A stretch of 54,912 bases of DNA from Pollutimonas subterranea (GCF_002849655.1 NZ_PDNW01000023.1:1-54912); one strand, 5' to 3'; positions 44,263 to 54,600 are shown, numbered from the stretch's first letter. The notes: generated from the sequence alone by a model not told the origin. Made by a program: numbers and translations.

Positions 44263-45702
44263 ATGACTAGACGCCGCACTAAAATCGTAGCGACCTTGGG
44301 GCCAGCCAGCTCCAGCCCCGAAAAAATCGAACAACTCATACTCGCCGGCATGGATGTGGCCCGCCTGAACTTCTCACATGGCGAGCCTGACGATCACCGC
44401 AACCGGTCCAGGCTGGTACGCTCGCTGGCAGAGAAACACGGCCGCTATGTCGCCATCATGGGTGATCTGCAAGGGCCCAAGATACGGATTGCACGCTTTG
44501 CCAATTCAAGCGTCACGCTCAAGGCAGGACAGCCGTTCACCTTGTCGAATGCTCATCCAGCCGACGAAGGCGACGAGACCATAGTCGGTATTGACTACCC
44601 CAGCCTCGTCCAGGACTGCCATCCGGGCGACGAACTGCTGCTGGATGATGGACGGGTAGTCCTGATGGTAGAAAACGTCGACGAATATTCGGTGCACACC
44701 GTAGTGACCGTCGGTGGACCTCTCTCCAACAACAAAGGCATCAATCGACGGGGAGGCGGCATTTCGGCCCCCAGCCTTACCGACAAAGACCGTGAAGACA
44801 TCAAGCTGGCGGCCGAACTCGAAATGGATTACGTCGCGGTGTCTTTTCCCCGTTACGGACACGACATCGAAGAAGCGCGCGCACTGGTGGAAGCAGCCGG
44901 CAGCCAGGCCTGGATCATCGCCAAAATCGAACGCGCCGAGGCCGTCGCCGATGATCGCGCGCTGGACGCCATCATCATGGTCAGCGATGGCGTCATGGTG
45001 GCGCGGGGCGACCTGGGGGTCGAGGTGGGCGATGCACGTTTGGTAGGCATTCAGAAACGCATCATCCAGCACGCCCGTACGCATAACAAATTGGTCATCA
45101 CGGCCACACAGATGATGGAATCGATGATCAACAGCCCTCTGCCGACACGCGCGGAAGTGTCGGACGTGGCCAATGCGGTACTCGATTACACCGACGCCGT
45201 GATGCTCTCGGCGGAAAGCGCGTCGGGCCAATATCCGGTCGAAGCGGTGACCGCCATGGCGCGCGTCTGTCTGGGTGCGGAACAAGAACCCACCACCACG
45301 CGTTCACAACACCGGCTAGGGGAAACATTTACACGCTGCGATGAAACCATTGCGCTGGCCACCATGTATGCTGCCAACCATTTCCCCGGCGTCAAGGCCA
45401 TCATCAGCCTTACAGAAAGCGGCCATACCCCTTTGATCATGTCGCGCATACGTTCGGGTGTGCCTATTTATTGCTACACGCGCCATGCCGGCACCCAACG
45501 CCGCGCCGCCCTGTTCCGCGGCGTTTATACCGTGGCCTTCGACGCCGCCCAGATGGACCCTGCGCAGGTCAGCGACGCCGCCATAGAAAAGCTCAAAGAG
45601 CAATCGCTGCTGCAGGAAGGCGACTGGATCATCCTTACCAAGGGCGATTTTTTCAGCAACAGCGGCGGCACCAACGGCATGAAAATACTCAAGGTGAATT
45701 AG
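44263..45702 (+). CDS. pyk: Pyruvate kinase
   Basis: This 479-aa enzyme makes ATP and pyruvate from phosphoenolpyruvate. It has MTRRRTKIVATLGPASSSPE, MDVARLNFSHGEPDDHRNRS, the catalytic-site segment AWIIAKIERAEAVADDRALD, VMVARGDLGVEVG and the ATATQMMESM-type region VITATQMMESMINSPLPTRA. The C-terminal allosteric domain is complete. It lies between rlmH and maf, a place where related genomes usually have rlmH directly followed by maf. Confidence 0.96.
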   Translation: MTRRRTKIVATLGPASSSPEKIEQLILAGMDVARLNFSHGEPDDHRNRSRLVRSLAEKHGRYVAIMGDLQGPKIRIARFANSSVTLKAGQPFTLSNAHPADEGDETIVGIDYPSLVQDCHPGDELLLDDGRVVLMVENVDEYSVHTVVTVGGPLSNNKGINRRGGGISAPSLTDKDREDIKLAAELEMDYVAVSFPRYGHDIEEARALVEAAGSQAWIIAKIERAEAVADDRALDAIIMVSDGVMVARGDLGVEVGDARLVGIQKRIIQHARTHNKLVITATQMMESMINSPLPTRAEVSDVANAVLDYTDAVMLSAESASGQYPVEAVTAMARVCLGAEQEPTTTRSQHRLGETFTRCDETIALATMYAANHFPGVKAIISLTESGHTPLIMSRIRSGVPIYCYTRHAGTQRRAALFRGVYTVAFDAAQMDPAQVSDAAIEKLKEQSLLQEGDWIILTKGDFFSNSGGTNGMKILKVN

Positions 45703-45712
45703 GCGCCCGCCG

Positions 45713-46330
45713 ATGAAACTCCCCACGATTTACCTGGCGTCGGCCAGTCCGCGCCGGCACGAAATCCTGCTGCAGATGGGTGTCAACCACGACATACTCA
45801 CAGTGCCTGCCCCGCAAGGCGAAGACGAACCGCGCCTGGACAACGAAGCGCCGGATGTTTACGTTTGCCGCACTGCACGCGAAAAGGCCATCCGTGCCAG
45901 GCACTGGCTTTCCCGGGAACATGCATCGGGCGCGGCGGACGCCCTGGACGCCAGCCGCCCTGTGTTGTCGGCCGATACCACCGTGATACTGGATAACGAT
46001 ATCCTGGGCAAGCCGGCCAGCCGCGACGATGCCCGGCGTATGCTTGCGTGCCTGTCCGGGCGCACACATACCGTCCATACTGCCGTAGTGCTGGCCTATG
46101 GCGACCAGCTCCTGGAAGATGTATCCATTACACAAGTCCGCTTCAAGTCGCTTTCAGACGCAGAAATAGACGACTACTGTGCGACGGGCGAACCCATGGG
46201 CAAGGCAGGCGCTTACGGCATACAGGGAAAGGCCGCTGTATTTATCGAACACATTTCAGGCAGCTACACAGGTGTCATGGGATTGCCCATTTTCGAAACC
46301 TGGCGGTTGTTGAACCAGGGCTGGTCGTAG
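45713..46330 (+). CDS. Maf family nucleotide pyrophosphatase
   Basis: This 205-aa pyrophosphatase has YLASASPRRHEILLQMGV, the VLSADTTVILDN active-site segment and the C-terminal AYGIQGKAAVFIEHISGSYT with VMGLPIFET. Proteins of this type hydrolyse dTTP, UTP and modified nucleotides (YhdE group). It begins 10 bp after pyk and converges on tctA 17 bp away; no long terminator is visible there. Confidence 0.93.
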   Translation: MKLPTIYLASASPRRHEILLQMGVNHDILTVPAPQGEDEPRLDNEAPDVYVCRTAREKAIRARHWLSREHASGAADALDASRPVLSADTTVILDNDILGKPASRDDARRMLACLSGRTHTVHTAVVLAYGDQLLEDVSITQVRFKSLSDAEIDDYCATGEPMGKAGAYGIQGKAAVFIEHISGSYTGVMGLPIFETWRLLNQGWS

Positions 46331-46347
46331 GCTCCGCCTTGCGGCGG

Positions 46348-47838
46348 CTACCTGCGCACGGTCCGCCACAACCACTGCACCAACGGCCAGAACAGCATGA
46401 TCAAGGCCAGGGTGGTAATAGTGCCCACCAGCGTATTCGACCAGAAAACATGCAAGCCGGTATTGGGTCCCAACATGGACTGCCTGAACGCGTCTTCCAT
46501 GCGATCGCCCAGCACCAGGGCGAGAATCATGGGAGCCAGGGGATAGGAAAGTTTCTTCAGTACATAACCCACCACGCCAAACAGCAGCATGAACCAGACA
46601 TCCAGCATCGCGCTATGGACTGAATAGGCGCCGATCGCACACACCACAATAATGATGGGCGCGACGATCGCAAACGGGATGCGCAGAATGGCGGCGAACA
46701 AGGGCACTGTACTCAGCACGAGAATCAATCCCACGAAATTGCCCAAATACATACTCGCAATAAGCCCCCAGACGAATTCCTTTTGCTCGACGAACAATAG
46801 CGGGCCAGGCTGCAAACCCCAGATCATGAGTCCGCCCAGCAGCACCGCGGCCGTCGCCGAACCGGGAATACCCAGCGCAAGCATGGGCAGCAGCGCGGAA
46901 GTGCCTGAGGCATGGGCGGCAGTCTCGGGGGCAATGACACCCTCGACTTCTCCAGTACCGAACTTGTGTCCGTTGCGCGAAAAACGCTGCGCCAGCCCAT
47001 AACCCATGAACGAGGCGGCCGTTGCGCCGCCGGGCGTGACGCCCATCCAGCAGCCGACGAGTGTGCTGCGTACCAGCGTCGCCCAATATTTCGGCATTGT
47101 CTTCCAGGTCTGCAGCACTACTTTGAGGTTGATCTTGCCGTTCTTGCCTTCAAACCGCAGCCCTTCCTCCATGCTGACCAGAATTTCGCCGATGCCGAAT
47201 AAGCCAATGACGACGACGAGGAAATCGACTCCCCTTAATAATTCCGACCAGCCGAAAGTCATGCGCAAACCACCACTTATGGTGTCCATGCCGATCGCGG
47301 CCAGGCCAAACCCCAGCATCATGGAGATCACCGTCTTGAATGGTGTTTTCTTGTCCGTTCCCACAAAGCTGCAGAAGGTAAGCAGGAACACCGCGAAGAA
47401 CTCGGGAGGGCCGAACCTGAGGGCGAACCGGGACACTAGCGGAGCCAGGAAGGTAATGAGCAACACGCCCGACAGCGCGCCAAAGAACGACCCGGTGAAG
47501 GAAGCAGTCAGCGCAGTACCGGCCTTGCCTTGCTGGGCCAGCGGGTAACCGTCGAAGGTCGTGGCCACCGAGGACGTCTCGCCCGGTATATTGAACAGGA
47601 TCGAGGTAATGGCCCCTGCAAACAAAGAGCCCCAATAGATGCAGGACAGCATGATGATGGCGGAGGTCGGCGGCATGGTGAACGTAAGCGGCAGCAAAAT
47701 CGCCACCCCGTTGGGTCCGCCCAAGCCCGGCAGGACGCCTATGATGACGCCCAGCACCAGCCCGATCACCATCATGCCTATGTTGTACCAGCTAAGGACA
47801 GTTGCAAATCCATGAAGTAAAGCGTTGAGTTCATCCAC
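46348..47838 (-). CDS. tctA: Tripartite tricarboxylate transporter large membrane subunit TctA
   Basis: This 496-aa protein has about eleven to twelve membrane helices. The family segment VIIGVLPGLGGPNGVAILLP lies near the N-terminus, and TPGGATAASFMGYGLAQRFS is the second conserved repeat. It forms the channel of the TctCBA secondary transporter for citrate-like carboxylates. It is the last gene of agt-tctC-tctB-tctA. Confidence 0.94.
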   Translation of the reverse strand: MDELNALLHGFATVLSWYNIGMMVIGLVLGVIIGVLPGLGGPNGVAILLPLTFTMPPTSAIIMLSCIYWGSLFAGAITSILFNIPGETSSVATTFDGYPLAQQGKAGTALTASFTGSFFGALSGVLLITFLAPLVSRFALRFGPPEFFAVFLLTFCSFVGTDKKTPFKTVISMMLGFGLAAIGMDTISGGLRMTFGWSELLRGVDFLVVVIGLFGIGEILVSMEEGLRFEGKNGKINLKVVLQTWKTMPKYWATLVRSTLVGCWMGVTPGGATAASFMGYGLAQRFSRNGHKFGTGEVEGVIAPETAAHASGTSALLPMLALGIPGSATAAVLLGGLMIWGLQPGPLLFVEQKEFVWGLIASMYLGNFVGLILVLSTVPLFAAILRIPFAIVAPIIIVVCAIGAYSVHSAMLDVWFMLLFGVVGYVLKKLSYPLAPMILALVLGDRMEDAFRQSMLGPNTGLHVFWSNTLVGTITTLALIMLFWPLVQWLWRTVRR

Positions 47839-47862
47839 TGGTGAATTCTCCTGCCGTGGGTT

Positions 47863-48378
47863 TCAATAGCCGAGCAGAGCCTCGAGCGGGCCCTTGGGCA
47901 GAGGCACCATGAACTGGATCTCGAACATCCAGAACAGCAGCACATTCACTCCCACGCTGATCAGCACAGTTTTAATCCAGCTGATCTTGCCCAGCACGCG
48001 CATGAACGCCGCGATAAAGAGCGTGGACGCCAGATAAATGCCAAGAAATTGGATGGTCAGCACATAAAGCGCAGTGGGCGCCAGAACCATGAGCACCAGC
48101 CTGAACCGCAGCCAGCTTACAAATATTTCCCGATTGCGCTGCTTGCCGAATAGCGACTTGAGCAGCACAGCCACACTGGCAATACAGAGAATAAGACCAA
48201 TATGAAAAGGGAAATACCCTGACTCGGGTCCATCTTCCGCCCAGTTGGACCCGATACGATGATTGTCTATCATCATGACCACACCGATGACGAAGATGAC
48301 GACTGCAGTTGCCGCATCGATCGCGCTGTGCGACCACCCCCCGCCCGATGGGCCACTGCCTGCTTGCTCATGCTTCAT
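47863..48378 (-). CDS. tctB: Tripartite tricarboxylate transporter small membrane subunit TctB
   Basis: This 171-aa protein has four hydrophobic helices (IDAATAVVIFVIGVVMMIDN, FHIGLILCIASVAVLLKSLF, RLVLMVLAPTALYVLTIQFL and a last one). It lies between tctA and tctC with gaps of 24 and 16 bp. Confidence 0.88.
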   Translation of the reverse strand: MKHEQAGSGPSGGGWSHSAIDAATAVVIFVIGVVMMIDNHRIGSNWAEDGPESGYFPFHIGLILCIASVAVLLKSLFGKQRNREIFVSWLRFRLVLMVLAPTALYVLTIQFLGIYLASTLFIAAFMRVLGKISWIKTVLISVGVNVLLFWMFEIQFMVPLPKGPLEALLGY

Positions 48379-48394
48379 TCAGGGCTTCCTTGGT

Positions 48395-49420
48395 TTATTT
48401 TTTACTGGCCAGGCCCGCTTCCTGCATCAGGGATTTGTGATTGGCTTCGTCCTTCTTCAGGAACTGCACAAAATCGTCGCCGTCGCGGTACTCGCCTTTC
48501 AGCGCCTGCTTGGCCAGATAGTCTTTCCATTCCTGCGTCTGGCTCACCTTCTTGAGCAAATCGGCGTAGTAGGCTACTTGCTCCGGCGTAGTGCCGCCTG
48601 GCAGGAAGAAACCGCGCAGCATCTGGTACTGGACATCGTAGCCTTGCTCTTTGCAGGTCGGGATATCGGCCCAGGATAGGTCCTTGGTGACCTTTTCCTT
48701 GTAGACCATGCGTTCGTTGGAAAAAACGCAAAGGGCAGTTAGTTGGCCGGCTCGCCACTGCGCGATGTTTTCGCTTGGATTATTGACGTTGGAATCGGTG
48801 TGCTTGCCGACCAACTGGGTGGCCGCTTCGCCACCGCTTTTATAGGGCACATAGGTAAACTTGACCCCCGCCGCCTTTTCAAGCGCTACCGTAATGATCT
48901 GGTCTTCGCGCTTGGCGCCGGTCCCACCCATCTTGAACGTTCCCGGCGGGGCCGCTTTCACGGCTTTCAGATAATCAGGCGCTGTCTTGTACCCGGCTTC
49001 AGCATTAGTCCATAATAAAAATTCGTCTTGTGCGATCATGGCGATCGGGTTCAGATCGGTCCAGTTAAACGGAAGGTCGACGGCAATGGGCAAGGTATAG
49101 ATGGCGGAAAAAGCCACCATCAACTTATGCGGATTGCCCTGCGATGCCTTGGTATCCATAATGCCTTCCGCTCCGCTGGCGCCGCCCTTGTTCAATACCA
49201 GGGTGGACTGCTTCATCAGCTTGTGCTTGAGGATGATGCTCTGGATAGTCCGCGCCATTTGGTCGGAAGCGCCGCCCGCACCGGCGGGTACGATGATCTC
49301 GACCGATCGGGTCGGCTCCCAAGCCGCGGCATGGGCCGGGACGATCCCCGCGCCGGCCAGCAACGCCAGCGATGACAGCAGATACAGTTTATTCGGTAGC
49401 CTGCGAGTTGAATGCTTCAT
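48395..49420 (-). CDS. tctC: Tripartite tricarboxylate transporter substrate-binding protein (TctC/Bug family)
   Basis: This 341-aa periplasmic receptor has a signal peptide (LYLLSSLALLAGAGIVPAHA, then A). The mature domain has EPTRSVEIIVPAGAGGASDQ as the first ligand-binding segment and YVPYKSGGEAATQLVGKHTD as the second, typical of Bug receptors that recognise carboxylates by a water-bridged carboxyl group. The ligand here is unknown. Many Bug genes in Bordetella relatives stand alone, but this one is with its own TctBA. Confidence 0.92.
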   Translation of the reverse strand: MKHSTRRLPNKLYLLSSLALLAGAGIVPAHAAAWEPTRSVEIIVPAGAGGASDQMARTIQSIILKHKLMKQSTLVLNKGGASGAEGIMDTKASQGNPHKLMVAFSAIYTLPIAVDLPFNWTDLNPIAMIAQDEFLLWTNAEAGYKTAPDYLKAVKAAPPGTFKMGGTGAKREDQIITVALEKAAGVKFTYVPYKSGGEAATQLVGKHTDSNVNNPSENIAQWRAGQLTALCVFSNERMVYKEKVTKDLSWADIPTCKEQGYDVQYQMLRGFFLPGGTTPEQVAYYADLLKKVSQTQEWKDYLAKQALKGEYRDGDDFVQFLKKDEANHKSLMQEAGLASKK

Positions 49421-49454
49421 TTGTCTCTCCTCCGGTTGGTGCTACGGAAACGGC

Positions 49455-50660
49455 CTATGCTGCCCGCGCCAGTGCCGCCATGCTTGATTGGGTCAGGTAG
49501 TCCATGGCTGCCTGTACTCCACCTTTTTTATGAGGTACTCCAGCAACCTCCAAACCCATTTCGACCCCCGCCAGCGTGCCGCAAAGCGTCAGATCATTCA
49601 TATCACCAAGATGGCCGATACGGAATACTTTGTCGGCCAACTTGCTTAGTCCTTGCCCCAGCGACATATTGAAATGCTGGAGGACGGCTTTACGGAATGC
49701 ATCGGCGCTATGGCCGTCCGGCATGACCACCGCCGTGAGCGCCGAACTGTATTCACTGGGGTTTTGGCAAAGGATTTCCAGGCCCCATGCCCGTACGGCC
49801 CGCCGTGTTGCCTCGCCAAAGCGATCGTGCCGGGCAAAGACGTTGTCCAGGCCTTCGGCAAACAGCATTTCCAGCGCCTCGTGCAAACCGTAAAGCATGT
49901 TCGTGGCCGGCGTATACGGGAAATAGCCCGACGGATTAATGGCCAGCATTTCCTTCCAGTCCCAATATGAACGCGGCAAGGCGGCGGTTTCAGTGGCGGC
50001 CAGCGCCTTGGCGCTGATGGCATTGAAAGACAGGCCAGGCGGCAACATCAGTCCTTTTTGCGATCCGGCGACCGTCACGTCGACCCCCCACTCGTCGTGG
50101 CGGTAATCCATGGAGCCTAAAGAGGAAATGGTATCCACCATGAGCAAGGCCGGATGGCCGCTGCTGTCCATGGCTTTACGCAGGGCCGCAATATTGCTGG
50201 TTACGCCGGTGGCCGTTTCATTGTGCACGCCGCACACGGCCTTGATCTGATGCGCCTTATCGGCCGCCAGACGCGCTTCGATTTGCGCAGGGTCGATGCC
50301 ATGGCGCCAGTCCCCCTCCAGGAACTCGACCTGCAATCCCAGTTTAAGCGCCAATTTTTTCCATAATGTCGCGAAATGGCCGGTTTCCACCATCAGCACG
50401 AGATCACCCGGCGAAAGCGTGTTCACCAGCGCGGCCTCCCAGGCCCCCGTTCCCGAGGAAGGATAGATGACCACGTCCGCTTGGGTCTTGAAGACCTTTT
50501 TCAATCCTCCCAGCACCGACTTGCCCAGCACACCGAATTCGGGTCCACGATGGTCTATCGTGACGTTATCGATGGCGCGCAAAATCCGATCCGGCACATT
50601 GGTCGGCCCAGGAATCTGCAAAAAATGACGGCCGGCGGGATGAGAATGCAACGGAATCAT
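49455..50660 (-). CDS. Serine--glyoxylate-type aminotransferase (class V PLP)
   Basis: This is a 401-aa PLP enzyme. It has HFLQIPGPTNVPDRILRAID, the class-V signature VVIYPSSGTGAWEAALVNTL and the PLP-lysine in VTVAGSQKGLMLPPGLSFNA. It resembles serine--glyoxylate and alanine--glyoxylate aminotransferases, and may use other 2-oxo acids. The start at 50660 has AGGGGC upstream; a longer frame starts with TTG only. It is the first gene of the operon agt-tctCBA, and a GGTATAC site lies 21 bp upstream. Confidence 0.88.
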   Translation of the reverse strand: MIPLHSHPAGRHFLQIPGPTNVPDRILRAIDNVTIDHRGPEFGVLGKSVLGGLKKVFKTQADVVIYPSSGTGAWEAALVNTLSPGDLVLMVETGHFATLWKKLALKLGLQVEFLEGDWRHGIDPAQIEARLAADKAHQIKAVCGVHNETATGVTSNIAALRKAMDSSGHPALLMVDTISSLGSMDYRHDEWGVDVTVAGSQKGLMLPPGLSFNAISAKALAATETAALPRSYWDWKEMLAINPSGYFPYTPATNMLYGLHEALEMLFAEGLDNVFARHDRFGEATRRAVRAWGLEILCQNPSEYSSALTAVVMPDGHSADAFRKAVLQHFNMSLGQGLSKLADKVFRIGHLGDMNDLTLCGTLAGVEMGLEVAGVPHKKGGVQAAMDYLTQSSMAALARAA

Positions 50661-50680
50661 GAATGAGCCCCTACTTGATG

Positions 50681-50690
50681 TGGTATACAA
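50681..50690. promoter_or_regulatory. GGTATAC site upstream of the aminotransferase gene
   Basis: TGGTATACAA followed by AATACA. The same motif, in inverted orientation, occurs beside the divergent gntR gene at 50867-50876. It lies about ten to twenty bases downstream of the likely transcription start for agt-tctCBA, where a repressor would block. Assignment to the GntR protein is inference. Confidence 0.55.
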
Positions 50691-50707
50691 AATACAAATA
50701 TTGGTAA

Positions 50708-50713
50708 ATAATA
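50708..50713 (-). promoter_or_regulatory. -10 element of the agt-tctCBA promoter
   Basis: TATTAT on the minus strand (five of six matches). Seventeen bp upstream TTGCAC gives only a weak -35 (three of six). It would start transcription near 50701. Confidence 0.4.
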
Positions 50714-50729
50714 AGCATCACGTAATCAG

Positions 50730-50755
50730 GGTGCAAGCATAATTTTTGTTGCACC
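50730..50755. promoter_or_regulatory. Inverted repeat in the agt / gntR divergent region
   Basis: GGTGCAA and TTGCACC are separated by 12 bases. It covers the presumed -35 region of the leftward promoter and lies near a TATAAA at 50760 for the rightward direction. It could be a second regulator site. The rest of this 215-bp gap has no gene. Confidence 0.4.
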
Positions 50756-50866
50756 ACACTATAAATCAGCCCGATCTATCAATGGCAAGGCCATATATTG
50801 ATTGAGTTCTCCCGGGTCCAAGTTTGGGGCTCTCACCACCTTTCACTGTCAAAAAACCATGTATTT

Positions 50867-50876
50867 TTGTATACCA
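50867..50876. promoter_or_regulatory. GGTATAC site directly before gntR
   Basis: TTGTATACCA is the inverted copy of the site at 50681-50690, and the flanking TGTATT also matches. It ends one base before the gntR ATG at 50878, suggesting autoregulation by occlusion (inference). Confidence 0.55.
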
Positions 50877-50877
50877 A

Positions 50878-51624
50878 ATGAAAAATGACCTCCACAACTC
50901 TGCCGCCGCTTCAAACTCGCCTGTCGGCGTGTCGGAAGCCGTTGCAGCGTCTGCGGTGGACCGGCGCACCCTGCCCACCGCGGTCGCCGAGCGCCTGCGG
51001 AAAATGATTATCGAAGGCAAGCTCGCAGCCGGTGCGCGTCTGAACGAACGCGCCTTGTGCGACCAGTTGCAGGTTTCACGCACGCCGCTGCGGGAGGCCT
51101 TTCGCTTGCTTTCCGCTGATGGCCTTGTGCAAATCCAGCCTAACCGCGGCGCGCAGGTTATTGCGCTATCGGAAAAAGACGTCCGTGAGAGCTTCGAAGT
51201 AATGGGCGCGCTCGAGGCCTTGTCGGGCGATCTTGCCTGCCGCCGCATCAGCGACCAGGAAATCGCCGAAATCAAGGCGCTTACTTTTGAAATGCAGGCG
51301 TGCCACGCGCGCCGCGACCTTCCCGCCTACTACCACATGAACAGGGAAATTCATGACCGCATCAATGCGGCCGGGCACAACCTCCTGTTGTCGCAGGTGT
51401 ATACGACCATCAACCTGCGCCTGCAAAACTTGCGGTTCCGTTCCAATCTCAATCACGACAAATGGGACGCCGCCATGCGCGAACACATCGACATGGTCGA
51501 CGCCCTGGCAGCGCGTGATGGCGCCCGCCTGGCACTCATCATGCGCAATCACCTGCAACGCAAAGGCGAAACCGTACTTGAAGACTTGAAACTGGCCGCG
51601 TCCCGCAGCCACGACCCGGCTTGA
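50878..51624 (+). CDS. GntR family transcriptional regulator (FCD type)
   Basis: This 248-aa protein has an N-terminal winged HTH (about residues 31-95, LPTAVAERLRKMIIEGKLAA, then DQLQVSRTPLREAFRLLSAD) and a C-terminal FCD effector domain (EVMGALEALSGDLACRRISD, with metal-binding His in NREIHDRINAAGHNLLL). FCD regulators usually sense small organic acids. The ATG at 50878 has no visible Shine-Dalgarno and sits one base after the TTGTATACCA site, so the mRNA may be leaderless or translation may start further in. It is divergent from agt-tctCBA and precedes the dehydrogenase gene by 32 bp. Confidence 0.9.
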   Translation: MKNDLHNSAAASNSPVGVSEAVAASAVDRRTLPTAVAERLRKMIIEGKLAAGARLNERALCDQLQVSRTPLREAFRLLSADGLVQIQPNRGAQVIALSEKDVRESFEVMGALEALSGDLACRRISDQEIAEIKALTFEMQACHARRDLPAYYHMNREIHDRINAAGHNLLLSQVYTTINLRLQNLRFRSNLNHDKWDAAMREHIDMVDALAARDGARLALIMRNHLQRKGETVLEDLKLAASRSHDPA

Positions 51625-51656
51625 CCACGTTAAGCCAGCCATGAATCAGGAATCCG

Positions 51657-54600
51657 ATGAACGCAGCTCTGCCAAAACAAGCCGGCCTTTATTCCAGCGT
51701 GCACCGTAACGATCTCGCGGCCCGCCTCCAACGTGAAGTCGAAGGCGAAGTGTTGTTCGACCAAGGCTCCCGGGGCCGCTATGCGACCGATGCCTCCATC
51801 TACCAGATAGATCCGGTTGGCGTGTTGATTCCCAAATCGATGACTGATGTGCGTACGGCATTAAGCCTTTGCCGCGAACTGGAAATCCCTCTGCTGGCCC
51901 GAGGCGGCGGCACCTCCCAATGCGGTCAGACGGTCGGCGCAGCACTGGTCGTCGACAATAGCAAGTACCTTAACCGTATCGTTGAACTGGACCTCGAGGC
52001 CATGACGGTCACGGTCGAACCAGGAATTGTGCTCGATCACTTGAATGCCCATCTCAAGCCACATGGGGTCTGGTTCCCGGTTGATGTCAGCACCGCGGCG
52101 CAGTGCACGCTGGGAGGCATGGCGGGCAATAATTCCTGTGGCTCGCGCTCGATTGCCTATGGCAATATGGTGCATAACGTGCATAGTATCGACGCCCTTT
52201 TATCCGACGGCACCGAAGGGCTGTTCGGCGATGAAAACACGATGCGCCATGCCGCCCCGCGCGTGGCCGACATTGTTTGCCGCGTGCAAGCCATAGCGCT
52301 GCGCGAGCGGGAACAGATCGAAAACAGAGTGCCCGCCGTCCTGCGTCGGGTCGGTGGCTATAACCTCGATATCTTCTACCCGCAGAATCCCAGGCCTTAT
52401 ACCGATAATGGCAGCGTAAACCTGGCGCACCTGCTGGTAGGAAGCGAAGGCACGCTTGCCTATACCAAGCAGATCACCCTGAAACTGGCGCCGCTGCCCA
52501 CCAGCAAAACCCTGGGCGTGGTTAATTTCCCGACGTTCTACCAAGCCATGGCGTTGACGCAACACATCGTCAAGCTCGGCCCTTGCGCCGTGGAACTGGT
52601 GGACCGCACCATGATCGACCTGGCACGGAGCAACCCGGCCTTCAAGCCGGTTATCGAACAAGCGCTGAGGGGCACGCCGGAAGCCATACTATTGGTTGAA
52701 TTCGCCGGCGAATCATCCGAAGAGCAGGTCCGCAAACTGCACCAGCTGGTAGAGCTGATGGGCGACCTGGGCTTGCCCGGCTCGGTGGTCGAAATGGAAG
52801 GCGCACCAGAACAAAAAGCCCTTTGGGAAGTGCGCAAAGCCGGCCTCAATATCATGATGAGCATGCGCGGCGACGGCAAGCCTGTCTCTTTCATCGAAGA
52901 CTGTGCAGTGCCGCTTGAGCATCTGGCGGAATATACCAGCAGGCTGACGGAAGTTTTTCGCAAGCACGGTACGCGCGGCACCTGGTATGCGCATGCCTCG
53001 GTGGGCACGCTGCATGTCAGGCCCATTCTCGACATGCGGGCCGGCGGCGCCGAAAAAATGCGGGCTATCGCCGTGGAAGCGGCTGCCATGGTGCGCGAAT
53101 ACAAGGGCGCGTTTTCGGGTGAACACGGAGACGGATTGGTGCGCAGCGAATGGGTATCGTGGCAGTTCGGCCCACGCCTGACCAGGGCGTTCGAGGAAAT
53201 CAAGGACCTCTTCGATCCCGATGGGCTCATGAATCCGGGCAAGATCGTGCGATGCAGCAAAATGGACGATACATCGCTGTTCCGTTTCAAACCGGGCTAT
53301 CAGCCGGTGGCCTTCACACCAGCCCTCGACTGGTCGGCATGGAACGTCAGCAGCGATCCCGACACCGATACCATAACCGCGCCGGGAACGGGCGGCGATC
53401 CTGCGGGAGGTTTTGCCAAAGCCATTGAAATGTGCAATAACAATGGCCACTGCCGCAAATTCGATGCAGGCACCATGTGCCCGAGCTACCGCATTACCCG
53501 GGACGAACAGCATTTGACACGTGGACGGGCCAATACACTGCGCCTGGCCCTGTCCGGGCAACTAGGGCCTGATGCGTTCACGTCCGACGAGATGCGTGCC
53601 ACGCTGGATTTATGTGTCAGTTGCAAAGGCTGTAAACGCGATTGCCCTACCGGCGTCGATATGGCCAAGATGAAGATCGAATTCCTGCATCAGTGGCAAC
53701 ACAAGCATGGACTTACGCTTAAGGAAAAACTGGTTGCCACACTGCCGCGCTGGGCCCCGTGGGCAGCCCGCTTTCCTTTCCTGTTCAACTTGCGCGATAC
53801 CCTGCCCGGAGCCGCAGCGCTTACGGAACGATACCTGGGACTCTCCGCGAAGCGGACTCTTCCCAGATGGCGTCGCGATACGTTTCTGCGCCACGCGCCG
53901 ACGACAGAAGCCGACGTGGCGGATGTGGTGCTGTTCGCCGACACCTTCAACAACTACTTCGAGTCTGAAAATGCCCGCGCGGCACACAAAGTACTGCTGG
54001 CCGCCGGCTATCGGGTGCATATCGCCCGCCCGACCCCAGGCGATAACAGTGGAAGCAAGCCTCTCTGTTGCGGCCGCACTTACCTGGCTGCCGGCATGGT
54101 CGACCAGGCCAAAGCCGAGGCACGCCGTGTCATGGAAGCGCTGCAGCCCTTCGTGCGCCGAGGCATACCCATTGTCGGCCTGGAGCCATCCTGCCTGCTT
54201 ACCTTGCGTGACGAATTCCTCGTGATGGGTTTGGGGGACGACGCACAGTTATTGGCGAAGCATGCATTTCTATTCGAAGAATTCCTGGTCCAGGAACATA
54301 AGGCCGGACGGTTGAAGCTTCGGTTGTTGCCCCTGCCCGAGAAACGGGCCCTGTTGCATGGACATTGCCATCAAAAAGCGTTCGACGCCGTCAAGCCCAT
54401 ACAACAGGTGCTGGCGCTTATACCGGACCTGCACGTCGACTTGATCGAATCCAGCTGTTGCGGAATGGCAGGCAGTTTCGGCTATGAAGCCAGTCATTAC
54501 GAGGCGTCCATGCAAATGGCCGAACTGTCACTGTTGCCGGCCATCCGCAAGGCAGGCCACGATACATTGGTAATTGCCGACGGCACCAGTTGTCGCCACC

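Noticed and set aside
46327-46351. CCGCC-TTGC-GGCGG hairpin between maf and tctA
   Set aside because: Only five paired bases with an imperfect outer stem and no T-run; too weak to list as a terminator.
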